A stretch of 64,000 nt of DNA from Stenotrophobium rhamnosiphilum. Its GTDB lineage: Bacteria > Pseudomonadota > Gammaproteobacteria > Nevskiales > Nevskiaceae. The DNA lies in assembly GCF_003052265.1 (NCBI RefSeq), contig NZ_QANS01000001.1:806384-870383 (forward strand). The letters are read 5' to 3'. The notes below the pieces were generated by a model. That model was not told the origin of the DNA, did not search any database, and saw only the letters and a program-made list of their open reading frames with translations. Below, one piece after another: positions 33,923 through 42,510 of this stretch (position 1 is the stretch's first letter; every line of letters begins with the position of its first letter). The translations under genes were made by a program, and so were the position numbers.

Positions 33923-35092
33923 GTGCTATCCATCAAGCTGAAGGCTCACGAAGAACGTCGTTTGCGTGCAGGTCATCTTTGGGTTTTTTCCAACGAGATT
34001 GATACGGGCGAAGGCTTCCGCAATATCGCTGCGGGCAGCCTTTGCAAAGTATTCGACTCGCGTAACAAAGCGCTGGGCGTTGGTTACATCAATCCGAAAA
34101 CATTGATGGCGGTGCGCATGCTCTCAAGCAATGCCAACGCCGATATCAATGTTGAGTGGTTTGTCGGCCGCATCAAGTCCGCACTGGCTTTGCGTGAGCG
34201 TTTGTATCCGACGCCGCACTATCGGTTGATCTACGGCGAGTCCGATGGCTTGCCGGGCTTGATCGTTGATCGCTACGGTGATGTGCTCGTGGTGCAGATG
34301 AGCACAGCGGGCATGGATGCGCTGAAGCCTGTGGTGATTGAAGCACTGCAATCTGCACTCAAGCCACGTGGCATCTTGCTGCGCAACGACGTGGCGATGC
34401 GTGAGACTGAAGGCCTGCCGCTCGTTGTCGAAGAAATTGGCGATGTGCCGGATACGGTTGAGATCGACGAATCTGGTGTGCGCTTCGAGATTCCGCTGAA
34501 GACTGGTCAGAAGACTGGCTGGTTCTACGATCAACGCGACAACCGTGATCGTCTCTCTCGTTACGTGCGTGATGCACGTGTGCTTGATGTGTTCAGCTAC
34601 ATCGGCGGCTGGGCGATGCGTGCGCATGGCTTCGGCGCCAAGACCGTGAGCTGCATTGATAGCTCTGCGCCAGCTCTCGACGCAGCGCAGCGCAATGCAC
34701 AACTCAATGGCGCGACGCTGGAGACGATTAAAGGCTCAGCACTGGATATGCTCAAGCAGCTGCGTGATCAGACGCGTCAGTTCGATGTGATCATTGTCGA
34801 TCCGCCTGCGCTGATTAAGCGCAAGAAGGATGCGGAAGCAGGCTTGGAGCATTACGCCAGCCTTAATCGCGTGGCGATGCAGTTGTTGGTGCCAGGCGGA
34901 ATTTTGATTTCCTGCTCTTGCTCGCACCACTTGGAGCTGGAGCAGTTGCAGCGCGTGTTGCTGCGCGAGGCACGCACGGCTAATCGCCGTTTACAGATTC
35001 TCGAGCAGGGCGGGCAGGGGCCGGATCATCCGGTGCATCCTGCAATTCCTGAGACGCGTTATCTCAAGGGATATATTTGCCGCGTTGTTTGA
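33923..35092 (+). CDS. rlmI: Class I SAM-dependent rRNA methyltransferase (RlmI type)
   Basis: Probable 23S rRNA m5C1962 methyltransferase. 389 residues, GTG start with GGGAG eight bases upstream. N-terminal PUA RNA-binding domain (LKAHEERRLRAGHLWVFSNEI), middle EEHEA-like fold (YGESDGLPGLIVDRYG). C-terminal Rossmann methyltransferase has KTGWFYDQRDNR, VLDVFSYIGGWAMRA (SAM motif I), VIIVDPPALIKRK (motif IV) and LISCSCSHH with a candidate catalytic cysteine. Confidence 0.92.
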   Translation: MLSIKLKAHEERRLRAGHLWVFSNEIDTGEGFRNIAAGSLCKVFDSRNKALGVGYINPKTLMAVRMLSSNANADINVEWFVGRIKSALALRERLYPTPHYRLIYGESDGLPGLIVDRYGDVLVVQMSTAGMDALKPVVIEALQSALKPRGILLRNDVAMRETEGLPLVVEEIGDVPDTVEIDESGVRFEIPLKTGQKTGWFYDQRDNRDRLSRYVRDARVLDVFSYIGGWAMRAHGFGAKTVSCIDSSAPALDAAQRNAQLNGATLETIKGSALDMLKQLRDQTRQFDVIIVDPPALIKRKKDAEAGLEHYASLNRVAMQLLVPGGILISCSCSHHLELEQLQRVLLREARTANRRLQILEQGGQGPDHPVHPAIPETRYLKGYICRVV

Positions 35093-35098
35093 ACAGAC

Positions 35099-35122
35099 GG
35101 CGCTGCTCTTTCGAACAGCGCC
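35099..35122. terminator. Possible hairpin terminator after rlmI
   Basis: GGCGCTG (35099-35105) and CAGCGCC (35116-35122) form a perfect 7-base stem with a 10-base loop. No T-tract follows on the plus strand, so rho-independent action is doubtful; it lies between convergent genes. Confidence 0.4.
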
Positions 35123-35146
35123 GCAACACCGCAAGTCGTGTAAAAC

Positions 35147-35344
35147 TTAGTTGGCTGGCGCGGCTTCGGTAGCAGGTGCAGCAGCTTTTTTGTGTGCACG
35201 ATGGTGCTTGGCTTTGTGTGCAGATTTGGCTGGAGCGGCGGTAGCGGCGGCAGGTGCATCAGCAGGTGCAGCGTCAGCGGCCATCGCAGGTGCGCCAATC
35301 AGGGCTGCAACGAGTACGCTCAGGGTGGCAACGGTGTGCTTCAT
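35147..35344 (-). CDS. Small exported Ala/Lys/His-rich protein
   Basis: 65 residues. Clear signal peptide MKHTVATLSVLVAALIGAPAMA, leaving a mature peptide of about 43 residues made almost wholly of Ala, Lys, His and Pro (SAHKAKHHRAHKKAAAP). Strongly basic and disordered. The composition resembles acid-shock/Asr-like periplasmic proteins, but no homology can be claimed. Alone on its strand between rlmI and lgt. Confidence 0.7.
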   Translation of the reverse strand: MKHTVATLSVLVAALIGAPAMAADAAPADAPAAATAAPAKSAHKAKHHRAHKKAAAPATEAAPAN

Positions 35345-35460
35345 TTTCTACTCCATGTAGGGTGATTTAATATGCCCGCGATGTGCGGGTGATTGATTAT
35401 GAATCTGTCGAGAATCCGTTCCTAGGCATTTGAATTTTATAAAGAATTAATAAAATATTT

Positions 35461-36261
35461 ATGTTGATACATCCAGATATTGATCCCGTTGCCATCCATT
35501 TGGGTCCGCTGGCCGTGCGCTGGTACGGACTGATGTATCTGCTGGGATTTTGGGGTGCCTGGTGGCTGGCGCTGCGCCGTGCGCGGATGCCGCATAACAA
35601 CTGGCCTGCGGAGCGCGTTGGCGATCTGCTGTTTTACGTCGTCATGGGCGTCATTCTCGGCGGCCGGATCGGTTACACCCTGTTCTACAACTTTGACGAT
35701 CAAGGGCAGCTGATTTTTCTGCATGACCCAATGGTCATCTTCCGCATCTGGGAAGGCGGCATGTCTTTCCACGGCGGCTTGATTGGCGTCATCGTCGCGT
35801 ACTTCATTTTTGCCTGGCAGCGCAAAATCAATGTTTTCGAGATTGCCGATTTTGCTGCGCCGGTTATTCCTATCGGTCTGTTCACGGGCCGCATTGGCAA
35901 CTTCATCAACGGTGAGTTGTGGGGCGCGCCAACAACGCTGCCTTGGGGCATGGTGTTCAAGCATGGCGGCCCTTTGCCACGTCATCCCAGCATGCTTTAT
36001 GAGGCCGCTTTAGAAGGTCTGCTGATGTTTGCCGTGCTGTACTGGTTCGCCAGCAAGCCACGCCCGCGCATGGCGGTGTCTGGCCTGTTCCTCGTGCTGT
36101 ATTCCTGCTCACGCGTGTTGGTCGAGACGGTGCGCACGCCAGACGTGCAACTGGGATATCTGTTCGGTACGAACTGGATCACCATGGGCATGACGCTGTC
36201 GGCACCAATGTTTGTCGCGGGCACCTGTTTCTTGGTGCTGGCATACACGCGTCGCAGGTAA
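35461..36261 (+). CDS. lgt: Prolipoprotein diacylglyceryl transferase
   Basis: Inner-membrane enzyme attaching diacylglycerol to the lipobox cysteine. 266 residues, seven hydrophobic helices. Signature motifs: HPDIDPVAIHLGPLAVRWYG, GMSFHGGLIG, and the Lgt signature GRIGNFINGELWG, with RHPSMLYEA. The leader just before the ATG is very AT-rich with no Shine-Dalgarno. The order lgt-thyA-folA matches pseudomonads. Confidence 0.97.
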   Translation: MLIHPDIDPVAIHLGPLAVRWYGLMYLLGFWGAWWLALRRARMPHNNWPAERVGDLLFYVVMGVILGGRIGYTLFYNFDDQGQLIFLHDPMVIFRIWEGGMSFHGGLIGVIVAYFIFAWQRKINVFEIADFAAPVIPIGLFTGRIGNFINGELWGAPTTLPWGMVFKHGGPLPRHPSMLYEAALEGLLMFAVLYWFASKPRPRMAVSGLFLVLYSCSRVLVETVRTPDVQLGYLFGTNWITMGMTLSAPMFVAGTCFLVLAYTRRR

Positions 36262-36306
36262 GATAGACCCCAAGCGGGTTAACCCTACAAACAAGTTTCG
36301 GATTCC

Positions 36307-37101
36307 ATGCGCCAATATCTAGACCTGATGGATCACGTGCTGAAAAACGGCACGACAAAATCTGACCGCACCGGCACCGGCACCATCTCGGTGTTTGGTC
36401 ATCAGATGCGCTTTGATCTTGAGCAGGGATTCCCTGCGCTGACCACCAAGAAAGTGCATTTGCGTTCGATCATTCATGAACTCCTGTGGTTCCTGAAAGG
36501 CGAAACCAACACGCGTTATCTGAAAGAAAACGGCGTCACCATCTGGGACGAATGGGCTGATGAGAACGGCGAACTGGGTCCGGTGTATGGCTCGCAGTGG
36601 CGCTCGTGGCCGGCAGCGGATGGTCGTCATATCGACCAGATCCAGCAATTGCTCGATCAGATCAAAAAGAATCCTGATTCACGTCGCCTGATTGTGTCGG
36701 CATGGAACGTCGGTGAAATCGACAAGATGGCGCTGCCGCCTTGCCATGCGTTCTTCCAGTTCTATGTTGCCGATGGGCGTTTGTCTTGCCAGCTTTATCA
36801 GCGCAGCTGCGATATTTTTCTCGGTGTGCCTTTCAACATTGCGAGCTACGCATTGCTGACGATGATGGTCGCGCAAGTGTGTGGTCTGCGCCCCGGTGAC
36901 TTTGTGTGGACAGGGGGTGATTGTCACCTATATACGAACCACCTCGAACAAACCAAACTGCAGTTGTCGCGTGAAACACGCGCTTTGCCTAAGATGAAAA
37001 TGAATCCGAATGTGACTGATCTGTTCGCGTTCAAGTTCGAAGATTTTGAACTGACCGATTACGATCCGCATCCGCACATTAAAGCCCCCGTGGCTGTTTG
37101 A
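36307..37101 (+). CDS. thyA: Thymidylate synthase
   Basis: Converts dUMP to dTMP with methylene-THF. 264 residues, exactly the E. coli length. Catalytic C146 in [39 protein letters not shown] and the C-terminal HIKAPVAV are all conserved. Follows lgt after 45 bases; the folA gene that regenerates THF follows after a repeat-bearing gap. Confidence 0.98.
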   Translation: MRQYLDLMDHVLKNGTTKSDRTGTGTISVFGHQMRFDLEQGFPALTTKKVHLRSIIHELLWFLKGETNTRYLKENGVTIWDEWADENGELGPVYGSQWRSWPAADGRHIDQIQQLLDQIKKNPDSRRLIVSAWNVGEIDKMALPPCHAFFQFYVADGRLSCQLYQRSCDIFLGVPFNIASYALLTMMVAQVCGLRPGDFVWTGGDCHLYTNHLEQTKLQLSRETRALPKMKMNPNVTDLFAFKFEDFELTDYDPHPHIKAPVAV

Positions 37102-37106
37102 TTCAG

Positions 37107-37202
37107 GCCATCCATGGCGTTACTTCAGGCATTCGCACTACCCCCGGCCCGCGCATCCATGCGCGTGCGCTCGACGGGCAGAACGTCCACTGGACGTTCT
37201 GC
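37107..37202. repeat. Cluster of short ATCCAT-centred and perfect palindromes
   Basis: Three palindromes in the thyA-folA gap: GCCATCCATGGC (37107-37118), GCGCATCCATGCGC (37151-37164) and a perfect 12-base-arm hairpin GCAGAACGTCCA-C-TGGACGTTCTGC (arms 37178-37189 and 37191-37202). A related ATCCAT palindrome is at 43827-43840. The layout suggests a small dispersed mobile repeat. Confidence 0.75.
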
Positions 37203-37243
37203 TATTCCGTCTCGCCCCGTTGCAGTTTGAGGTGTCTCGCGTA

Positions 37244-37735
37244 GTGACTGATAAAAGCATCAGCCTGATCGTTGCCTGTGACGATAATCGCCTGATTGGC
37301 CGCGATGGCGATTTGCCTTGGCGTTTGCCGAATGACCTCAAGCATTTCAAATCGCTGACGCTGAACAAAACCATTTTGATGGGGCGCAAGACTTGGGACT
37401 CACTCGGTCGCCCTTTGCCGCAACGTGAGAACTGGGTGTTGAGTCGCGATCCTGCTTTTGCAGCAGAAGGCTGCCGCGCATTTATCAAACTTGAAGATGC
37501 CTTGGCTGCACATAGCCAAGGCGAATTGATGGTGATTGGTGGCGCAGATTTATATCGCCAAGCTTTGCCACACGCGCAACGTCTCTATCTCACGCAGGTG
37601 CACGCACGTGAGCAGGGCGATACCTGGTTCCCCGATTTCTCCAGCATTAATCTCACTGAAACTTCGCGTGAAGATCATCCTGCGGATGAACGTCACGCTT
37701 ACGCCTACAGCTTTCTGACGCTGGAGCGCGGATGA
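37244..37735 (+). CDS. folA: Dihydrofolate reductase
   Basis: NADPH-dependent reduction of dihydrofolate, needed to recycle the ThyA product. 163 residues from GTG 37244; GTG 37232 and TTG 37220 are in-frame alternatives and none has an ideal ribosome-binding site. Motifs: ISLIVACDDNRLIGRDGDLPWRLP with the catalytic Asp of the LPNDLKHFK helix, ILMGRKTWDSLGRPLP, and VIGGADLYRQAL. Its stop overlaps the next gene. Confidence 0.93.
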   Translation: MTDKSISLIVACDDNRLIGRDGDLPWRLPNDLKHFKSLTLNKTILMGRKTWDSLGRPLPQRENWVLSRDPAFAAEGCRAFIKLEDALAAHSQGELMVIGGADLYRQALPHAQRLYLTQVHAREQGDTWFPDFSSINLTETSREDHPADERHAYAYSFLTLERG

Positions 37736-39021
37736 GGTTCTGGCTATGCCTACTGCTTTTGCAGACAGGCATCGCCTTTGCGCAAGTAACTGAGCCTCCG
37801 GCAACGCCAACGTCACTTGCGACGATTCCCGTATCTGCGCGGATTCGCGAAATCACTTTTGCCGGCAATAAGACAACACAGCCCAAGACCATGCTGCGTG
37901 AAATATCGCTGAAGGTTGGCGATGTTGCAGATCCGGACCAGCTTGAGCGCAGTCGTCAGGCGATACAGGATTTGGATTTATTCAAATCAGTCACTGTGCG
38001 CGAAGAACCCATGCCTGATGGTGTGCGTGTGGTTTTTGTCGTCAAAGAAAAATTCTTTCTGCTGCCTTATCCACGCCTGAGTGCCAATGTTGATGGCCAG
38101 TACAGCTATGGCGCACAGCTGGAGTGGAACAACTTGCGCGGGCTTAACCATAGTCTTGAGATCACTGCGTCGCAGAGCGATGCCAATCGAGATGGTTACG
38201 GTAAGCAAACCAATTACGAGGCGAGCTACTACGCTCCATTTATTGCCGACTCCAATCAAAACTTATCGTTGTCTTTGAGTCGTAGTGCAACACCGCGCAA
38301 CAATACATTGACGGGCGATCCGTATAAGGAAAACCAAGTCGCGGCACAAGCGCTATTGACGCGAACTTTCTCGACGACTGCGGCCAGCCAAGGGTGGACG
38401 GTTGGCGGCGGTGTTTATTATCAGCACGAAGATCGGAACGGGCTTGGTGCGGCACCGCCATATGGCGAGGCCACGGCATTGGTGGGAACTGCCGAATATC
38501 GCGATCTACACCTGAAGATCTACAGCGAAGAAGGCACCTTGTTCACTTTGCGCACTGAGCATGCGATCAATGGCCTGGTCTCCGATTACGGCTATACCAA
38601 AATTCGTGCGGGATACGATCGCTATATTCCTGTTGGTGAAGTGCCACATCAGACGATTCAACTTTCTTCGTCTTTCGGAGCCGGATTTAATGGCCCCCAA
38701 CAAGTCGAGCCTTTTTCCTTGGGCGGTGGCGCGGGTTTGCGTGGATATCGTCGCTATACGTTTGAGGGCAATTCTTTCTACTTTGCTTCAGCGACCTATC
38801 AGCGGCCTGTTGGCTGGGACTGGTTAAGGGTGGTGGCGGGCATTGAAGCTGGCAACGTAGCGCAGAGCGCAAATTCTGTGCTGTTTCAGGATATTTCTGC
38901 AGACGTGTTGCTGGGCCTGCGACTGCGTATCTCGTGGTTCATCAACTTGGAATTTGAAGCCGGGTGGGCGATACCGCTGGACGGCAGCAGCAAGGGCCGA
39001 TTCTTTGGCGGACGCCACTAG
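37732..39021 (+). CDS. BamA/TamA-like outer-membrane protein (POTRA + D15 barrel)
   Basis: 429 residues. Signal peptide MRFWLCLLLLQTGIAFA; one POTRA-like domain (about 35-108; IREITFAGNKTTQPKTMLREI...VRVVFVVKEK), then a 16-strand-type D15/surface-antigen barrel (about 115-429), ending GRFFGGRH rather than an aromatic residue. GGGAGLRGYRRYTFEG carries the R-G-Y/F motif typical of the Omp85 lid loop. It is half the length of BamA and has a single POTRA, so it is a short Omp85 member, possibly for insertion or translocation of one partner. ATG overlaps folA by four bases. Function uncertain. Confidence 0.82.
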   Translation: MRFWLCLLLLQTGIAFAQVTEPPATPTSLATIPVSARIREITFAGNKTTQPKTMLREISLKVGDVADPDQLERSRQAIQDLDLFKSVTVREEPMPDGVRVVFVVKEKFFLLPYPRLSANVDGQYSYGAQLEWNNLRGLNHSLEITASQSDANRDGYGKQTNYEASYYAPFIADSNQNLSLSLSRSATPRNNTLTGDPYKENQVAAQALLTRTFSTTAASQGWTVGGGVYYQHEDRNGLGAAPPYGEATALVGTAEYRDLHLKIYSEEGTLFTLRTEHAINGLVSDYGYTKIRAGYDRYIPVGEVPHQTIQLSSSFGAGFNGPQQVEPFSLGGGAGLRGYRRYTFEGNSFYFASATYQRPVGWDWLRVVAGIEAGNVAQSANSVLFQDISADVLLGLRLRISWFINLEFEAGWAIPLDGSSKGRFFGGRH

Positions 39022-39069
39022 GCCTGTGCTATAAAACGTCGGGATTTTTATTAATACGGAGAGATGGCA

Positions 39070-39327
39070 ATGGCCGATATCAAGGCAGCATTCGAACAGG
39101 CGTTAAAAGACGTCAAAACACTGACCAAGCGCCCCAGCAATGATGATTTGCTGTCGCTTTATTCGTTGTTTAAGCAGGGCAGCGACGGCGATGTATCGGG
39201 CGCCCGCCCAGGCATGTTGGATATGGTCGGTCGTGCAAAGTACGACGCTTGGGCCAAGCTCAAGGGCACCGGCAAAGATGCAGCCATGCAGAAGTACATC
39301 GACAAGGTTAAGTCGCTGTTGGGCTAA
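39070..39327 (+). CDS. Acyl-CoA-binding protein
   Basis: Binds long-chain acyl-CoA esters in the cytosol and buffers their pool. 85 residues, the normal ACBP length, four-helix. Motifs: FEQALKDVKTLTKRPSNDDL, LYSLFKQGSDGDV and the signature KYDAWAKLKGTGKDAAMQKYI with the acyl-CoA-contacting Tyr and Lys residues. ATG 39070 is preferred over 39064 because GGAG lies eight bases before it. Followed by a strong terminator. Confidence 0.94.
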   Translation: MADIKAAFEQALKDVKTLTKRPSNDDLLSLYSLFKQGSDGDVSGARPGMLDMVGRAKYDAWAKLKGTGKDAAMQKYIDKVKSLLG

Positions 39328-39357
39328 AGCTCAGTTTTAATCTGCAATGAGATGTGC

Positions 39358-39384
39358 AAAAAAGCGGCCTAGGCCGCTTTTTTT
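39358..39384 (+). terminator. Intrinsic terminator after the acyl-CoA-binding gene
   Basis: AAAAAAGCGGCCT / AGGCCGCTTTTTTT: a self-complementary GC-rich core with A-tract before and T7 after. Confidence 0.92.
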
Positions 39385-39446
39385 GTGCATGAAAAACGTC
39401 GCCGTAATGTTGTAGTCTCTAAGTTCAATCAGTGAGGACTTTGGCC

Positions 39447-40013
39447 ATGCTCGTACTCGGCATCCTGCTTTGGGCTGTTACCCATCTCTTCGTTGCGCTT
39501 GCTGTGGATACTCGCAAGCAAGTAATCGCCACGATCGGTCTTAATCCTTACAAAGGATTGTTCTCACTGACGCTGGTTCTTTCGCTGGTGCTGATCGTCA
39601 TCGGTTGGAAGGCGATGCCAGAAGGCGTGTTGTATTCGCCGCCTGCAGGTCTGCGCCATCTGACGACGTTGCTGATGCCGATTGCCGTTATTTTATTTTT
39701 GAGCGCGAGAGCGCCGACGGATATCAAGCAAATCATCCGTCATCCGCAATTGACGAGTGTGAAGCTCTGGGCTGTCGCGCACTTACTGGCGAATGGTGAG
39801 ACGCGCTCGGTGATTCTGTTCACTGGCATGCTCGCGTGGGCTGTACTGGAAGTGATTTTTATCAATCGGCGTGATGGTGTATGGCAGAAGCCTGCGCCGG
39901 TTGGGGCGACGAAGACCATCATCTCTGCAGTGATCGGATTAGTGGTGACTGCGGTGCTGATATTCACGCACCGTTATTTCACTGGTATGCCAATCATTAG
40001 CGGTGGGTTCTAA
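39447..40013 (+). CDS. NnrU-family membrane protein
   Basis: 188 residues with about six membrane helices. MLVLGILLWAVTHLFVA, with the conserved N-terminal His, then LNPYKGLFSLTLVLSLVLIVIGW, and KLWAVAHLLANGE with a second conserved His, match the NnrU family, which was first linked to nitric-oxide/denitrification gene clusters; its biochemical role is unknown. No nitrogen-oxide genes adjoin. ATG 39447 has GAGGAC in front; an in-frame GTG lies five codons upstream. Confidence 0.85.
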   Translation: MLVLGILLWAVTHLFVALAVDTRKQVIATIGLNPYKGLFSLTLVLSLVLIVIGWKAMPEGVLYSPPAGLRHLTTLLMPIAVILFLSARAPTDIKQIIRHPQLTSVKLWAVAHLLANGETRSVILFTGMLAWAVLEVIFINRRDGVWQKPAPVGATKTIISAVIGLVVTAVLIFTHRYFTGMPIISGGF

Positions 40014-40015
40014 CT

Positions 40016-40080
40016 GTAGGGCGGGAGAATCCCGCCTTCCGCGCATCTGAACTGCCAAAGTCGGGATGCTCCCGGCCTAC
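40016..40080. repeat. Inverted repeat, GTAGGGCGGGA type
   Basis: GTAGGGCGGGAGAATCCCGCC on the left and GGGATGCTCCCGGCCTAC on the right, imperfect arms, each with an internal hairpin. Fills the gap between the convergent 3' ends of the NnrU gene and the oxidoreductase. Confidence 0.7.
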
Positions 40081-40082
40081 GA

Positions 40083-42311
40083 TTAAGCGGCTTCTGTAAT
40101 TCCACTCCAACTGCCGGTATCAATCGGCCCCGCAGCTTTTTCTACGCGCACCGGAATGCCGGTGAGATGCGCCATGCCAGACACCGACTCAATCGCATCC
40201 GCGCCATCTGCTGCCAGAATGTTGACGTTGGCACCACCAAGTTTGCTGGCAATGCCAAGGCCGCGCGCGTTTTGATGTCCCCAGCCATGTGGGATCGCCA
40301 CAGTGCCCGGCAACAAAGTGCTGAGCAGTTTTACTGGTAGGCGAATGGTGTTGGTGCTTGAGTGAATATCGGCAGCAGATTTTTCCGATAGACCTTTAGC
40401 CAGCGCATCATCCGGATGCATGTACACGTAGTTGGTCTGGCCCATTTCGCCGTTAGTGAGTTCGGCGATGTTCTGCGTCCATGAGTTGTGCGTGCTATGC
40501 ATGCGTTTGCTGATCAGGCGCATCTCGCCACGTGCGTAACTTGCACTTTCATCTGCAAATATTTTTTCCAATCGCGCGGTTTGTTCCATCAGCATCGCAG
40601 GTGCGAGCTGTACTTTTTTATCATCCGTGACCACACGTTTACTCAAGTAACTTTCAGGCGTCGTGCCGCCGCGCCATTGCATGCCTTGCGGCTGATCGAC
40701 CAGATCGCGGAAACGACCGACTTTGCTTAGGCGCAAGATCAGATCAAGGATGAACACGATCGGCAGTGAAGGCTGCTTGCCAATGCGGAACGGTGCGTTG
40801 GCAAGTTTCATCAGCTGCATGATCCACTGCAGTGGTTTGGTTGCAAACAGACTTACACCGCTGGCGCTTGCGAGATCGGTGTAGATGGTTGCTTCATCGC
40901 GTTGCTCGCCAGTTGTTTTGACGATGGCGTCGGTCGCGGCGATATAAGGCTTGGACTGCATGCCAAGAAATAGCGGAAACACGAACGGCAGATCCGCGCG
41001 TTCTAGCGGCGAGGTCGCGGGCAACACGTAATGTGCAAGGCTCGCTGTTTCGTTGAGATAGATATCCGTCACCACCAGCAGCTCGAGCTCATTGAAGGCT
41101 TTGCGCAGGCGATTGGCGTTGGGCATCGTCATCAGCGGATTGCCGCCGGTGACAAACAGCGCTTTGATCTGCTCTGGTCCTGGCTTGAGAATTTCGTCGG
41201 CGAGAATGCCGCCCGGGAAACCACCATTGAGTTCGCGGAAATTGCCGACGCGTGAACGTTGGATACGATTAAATAATTTGTTCTTTTTGGCGTAAGCCGC
41301 GAAATCAAACATGCCTTCGCCGATGAGCGTGCCACCTTTGCGATCAAGATTGCCGCTGAGTGCGTTGATGCACTCCGACAGCCAATGCGCCAGCGTGCCG
41401 TGACGACCCATGCCTAGGCCTGTGCCAGTGACGATGGCCGATGCACCGGCGCTGATGTAATCACGCACGATGCCCTGCAAGCGTTCAGCAGGGATGCCCG
41501 TCAGCGTTGCAGTCTTGTCGGCTGGCCATTGCTTGGCCAACTGTTCGATATCAGCCAGACCTGTCATGTGTTGTGTCGCGCGCACGCGATCTACGCCGTT
41601 CTGTGCAAACAACTCGTGCAAGAACGACAGGAAGAAAAACACATCGGTGTTCGGACGGATGAATTGATGTTCATCGGCAACCTTCGCCGTTTCGGTTTCA
41701 CGCGGATCAACCACAACAATTTTGCCACCGCGTTTGCGCACTTCCTTCAAGCGTTTCACCGGGTGCGCAACCTGCATGAACGTCCACTTGGAGACCACCG
41801 GATTGGTGCCGATGATCAGCATGTACTTCACATGGTCGAGATCAACAATCGGTTGATGAAAAGGAAAGCCGTACATCTCTGTCGCTGAAGCGAATCGGTT
41901 TGCGCAGTCTTGTGTTGAAGAGGAGTAGACGTTGTGCGAGCCGATGCCTTTCATGAAGCCTTCGGCAAAGATCGGATGTAGCAAGCTGAAGCCTGCAGCG
42001 GTACCGACGTACATCGAGATCGCATTGGCGCTGACTTTACGCAGTGCTTTGGTTTTTGCGCCGATCTCGGAGATGGCTTGTGCCCAACTGATGCGTTCGA
42101 ACTTGTCGCCGACGCGTTTCAACGGATATTGCAGACGATCTGGTGAGTCATACATCTTGTGTTGGTTTAGCCCTTTCATACAAGCAAAACCATCGGTGCC
42201 GATGTGATCCTTATTGGGACGCAGCTCAATAATCTTGCCGCCTTCCATCTCAGCGACGAGCCCACAAGAGGCTTCGCAGATTCTGCAGAAGGTGTGCTTG
42301 GTTTCTTGCAT
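40083..42311 (-). CDS. Molybdopterin oxidoreductase (DMSO-reductase family), second copy
   Basis: 742 residues, same architecture as 16204-18294 but clearly diverged. [4Fe-4S] ligands C9, C12, C16 and C44 (CRICEASC...ACMK). Then MLIIGTNPVVSKW, VVVDPRETETA, GTGLGMGRHG and, at the C-terminus, VAIPHGWGHQNA with the cofactor-binding fold. Around the usual Mo-ligand position it reads SSSTQDCANRF; a Cys is nearby (C136) but appears displaced from the Cys/Sec site of formate dehydrogenases. No Tat signal, so cytoplasmic; no partner subunit is adjacent. Substrate unknown. Confidence 0.9.
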   Translation of the reverse strand: MQETKHTFCRICEASCGLVAEMEGGKIIELRPNKDHIGTDGFACMKGLNQHKMYDSPDRLQYPLKRVGDKFERISWAQAISEIGAKTKALRKVSANAISMYVGTAAGFSLLHPIFAEGFMKGIGSHNVYSSSTQDCANRFASATEMYGFPFHQPIVDLDHVKYMLIIGTNPVVSKWTFMQVAHPVKRLKEVRKRGGKIVVVDPRETETAKVADEHQFIRPNTDVFFFLSFLHELFAQNGVDRVRATQHMTGLADIEQLAKQWPADKTATLTGIPAERLQGIVRDYISAGASAIVTGTGLGMGRHGTLAHWLSECINALSGNLDRKGGTLIGEGMFDFAAYAKKNKLFNRIQRSRVGNFRELNGGFPGGILADEILKPGPEQIKALFVTGGNPLMTMPNANRLRKAFNELELLVVTDIYLNETASLAHYVLPATSPLERADLPFVFPLFLGMQSKPYIAATDAIVKTTGEQRDEATIYTDLASASGVSLFATKPLQWIMQLMKLANAPFRIGKQPSLPIVFILDLILRLSKVGRFRDLVDQPQGMQWRGGTTPESYLSKRVVTDDKKVQLAPAMLMEQTARLEKIFADESASYARGEMRLISKRMHSTHNSWTQNIAELTNGEMGQTNYVYMHPDDALAKGLSEKSAADIHSSTNTIRLPVKLLSTLLPGTVAIPHGWGHQNARGLGIASKLGGANVNILAADGADAIESVSGMAHLTGIPVRVEKAAGPIDTGSWSGITEAA

Positions 42312-42510
42312 GGCGGCCCTGCCTTTAATCCCTGATGACTAGATACTAGGGACAAGGCTGGGGAGGGGACTCATCCTGATGGACGACTCGATGGCCTTAA
42401 ACCACTTATCGCAGTAGTAAATTCGTGGAGATAGGGCCAAGTGAGTGGCATTGGCCGTGGGCTCAAATTATTGTGCTGTTTGAATGCTCTGATTTTAAAA
42501 AGGAATAACC
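42312..42510. other. Divergent intergenic region without recognised features
   Basis: 199 bases between the divergent oxidoreductase and the metal-hydrolase lipoprotein. It must hold two promoters, but I see no convincing hexamers, hairpin or small reading frame apart from AAGGAA before the ATG at 42511. Confidence 0.5.
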
